Shown piece by piece: positions 4,135 through 5,119 of a stretch of 5,119 bases of DNA (the first letter of the stretch is position 1; each line of letters starts with the position of its first letter). The notes beneath the pieces were generated by a model. That model did no database searches. It was not told the DNA's origin and saw only the letters and a program-made list of their open reading frames with translations. The DNA is taken from positions 1 through 5,119 of the forward strand of contig JAKDLE010000277.1 of NCBI GenBank assembly GCA_030453005.1. Reading direction: 5' to 3'. Position numbers and translations under genes: made by a program. The stretch comes from Pseudonocardia sp. (GTDB lineage: Bacteria > Actinomycetota > Actinomycetes > Mycobacteriales > Pseudonocardiaceae).

Positions 4135-5119
4135 GCGGACCGTTCCGCGTCTCGCCGCGGGTCCGGTCGCGATGGTCGCCGGTGTCGTCACCGTCGCCCA
4201 TCTGGTTCTGGCGGCCGTGCCGCGGCGGTGGTTCGACGAAGACCTGATGCTGGCCATCGGCCGCCACCACCTCGACTGGGGCGCGGCCGATCAGCCGCCA
4301 CTGACGCCGCTGCTGGCCCGGCTCGACGACACATGATCGCCCCAGGGTCACCAGTGGTCCTGGCCGTACCCGCGGTCCTGGCCAGCGCGTTCGCAGTGCT
4401 GGTGACCGCACCCTTGGCCGAGAGTTCGGCGGAGACCGCGGAACCCAGACCCTGGCCGCGCTCGGATAGGGCACCTGCATGGCTGCCGCGCAGTTCGGGC
4501 AAGGGCTGACCCCGTACTCGTTGGAACCCGCACTGTGGTCGGTGATCTTCTGGTTGCTGCTGCGCTGGGTCCGGGTCCGCGACGATCGGCTGCTGCTGGT
4601 TCTCGGGGTCGTCGGCGGGATCACTGCACAGACCCAGCTCGCGGTGCTGGCGCTGGGGATCGCCGTCGTCGCCGCGGTCGCCCTGGCCGGCCCTCGCGAG
4701 CTGCTCCGCAGGCCGGCGTTCTTGGCCGGTCGGCACTCGCGCTCCTGATCGCCGCGCCGACGCTGGTATGCCAGGCGGCCAACGGCTGGCCCCAGCTGGC
4801 CATGACCGGCGTGGTGGCGGCCGAGAACTCGCTGATCTACGGCGGGCCCGTCCTGGTCGCGCTGCACGGGCTGGCGGTCCTAGGGCCGCTGACGCTCGGC
4901 CTGGCGGTCCGTGGACTGGCTGCACTGGTGCACGATCCGCGATGGCGTGGCCTGCGGTTCGTCGGGGTGGCGTGCGTGGTGCTGTTCACGGCCATGGTGC
5001 TCAGCTCGGGCCGCCACTACTACCCCGTGTCGCTATACCCGGTGCTTTGTCGCGATCGGGGCGGTGGCGTGGCGGGCCCGACCGCCGGTCACCCGGCCGA
5101 TCGCGGTCCGGGTCGTCGT
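4130..5119 (+). pseudogene. Glycosyltransferase family 39 (ArnT/PMT-like) membrane protein, multiply frameshifted, running off the right edge
   Basis: Pieces of one protein appear in order in shifting frames. Piece one (to TGA 4334-4336) has a membrane helix and WFDEDLMLAIGRHHLDWG then ADQPPL, the acidic catalytic-loop region typical of GT39 enzymes that use polyprenyl-phosphate sugars. The frame changes near 4331 (then IAPGSPVVLAVPAVLASA), near 4418 (then REFGGDRGTQTLAALG), near 4731 (then ALALLIAAPTLVCQAANGWP) and near 5046 (then FVAIGAVAWRARP). An in-frame TAG at 4467-4469 sits where a tyrosine would be expected, and C replaces the usual W before QAANGWPQL. The conserved late HYYPVSLYPV segment is at about 5009-5040. 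Order and spacing match an intact family member of about 500 residues, so the damage is by small indels and not large deletions. No functional protein can be made. The family call is secure; sequencing error as the cause is less likely because the upstream genes are clean. Confidence 0.8.

Noticed and set aside
3926..4867. A 313-codon minus-strand frame opposite the GT39 remains
   Set aside because: The plus strand carries recognisable GT39 segments throughout, while the minus translation shows no family pattern.

Overview
The window is high-GC DNA (roughly 70% G+C by eye) with strong G/C bias at third codon positions, GTG starts and purine-rich Shine-Dalgarno sites. This is typical of an actinobacterium; a Mycobacteriales or Pseudonocardiales genus would fit, but nothing here fixes the genus. 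I see no rRNA, tRNA, CRISPR array, IS element or phage gene.

Left part (1-2521, + strand): three co-directional metabolic genes. The first is the C-terminal end of a Gfo/Idh/MocA-type NAD(P)-dependent oxidoreductase. After a 135-bp gap holding a long imperfect hairpin comes an intact short-chain dehydrogenase/reductase. Then, 45 bp on, comes an intact HSL-type serine esterase that strongly resembles brefeldin A esterase, with its whole catalytic triad visible. Together they look like a small catabolic or detoxification module: ester or lactone opening by the esterase and redox steps by the two dehydrogenases. The substrate is unknown.

Middle part (2571-3739): a divergent pair. A 71-codon gene of unknown function is read leftward and a Cys-free MerR-family regulator is read rightward. 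The 194 bp between them hold two near-identical copies of a -35-plus-dyad element (TTGA[C/G]C-GTGCC-N5-GGCAC), one facing each gene with the same geometry. This is what a MerR protein controlling both itself and its neighbour would be expected to need, and it is the most interesting signal in the window.

Right part (3740-5119): decayed DNA. A short hairpin-bearing spacer is followed by the broken N-terminus of what may be a PapA5-like (condensation-domain) acyltransferase. This runs directly into a glycosyltransferase family 39 (ArnT/PMT-like) membrane protein gene that carries four reading-frame breaks and one in-frame stop, and leaves the window at the right edge. The genes to the left are free of frame breaks, so real pseudogene decay is more likely than poor sequence, although low-quality sequence near a contig end cannot be excluded.
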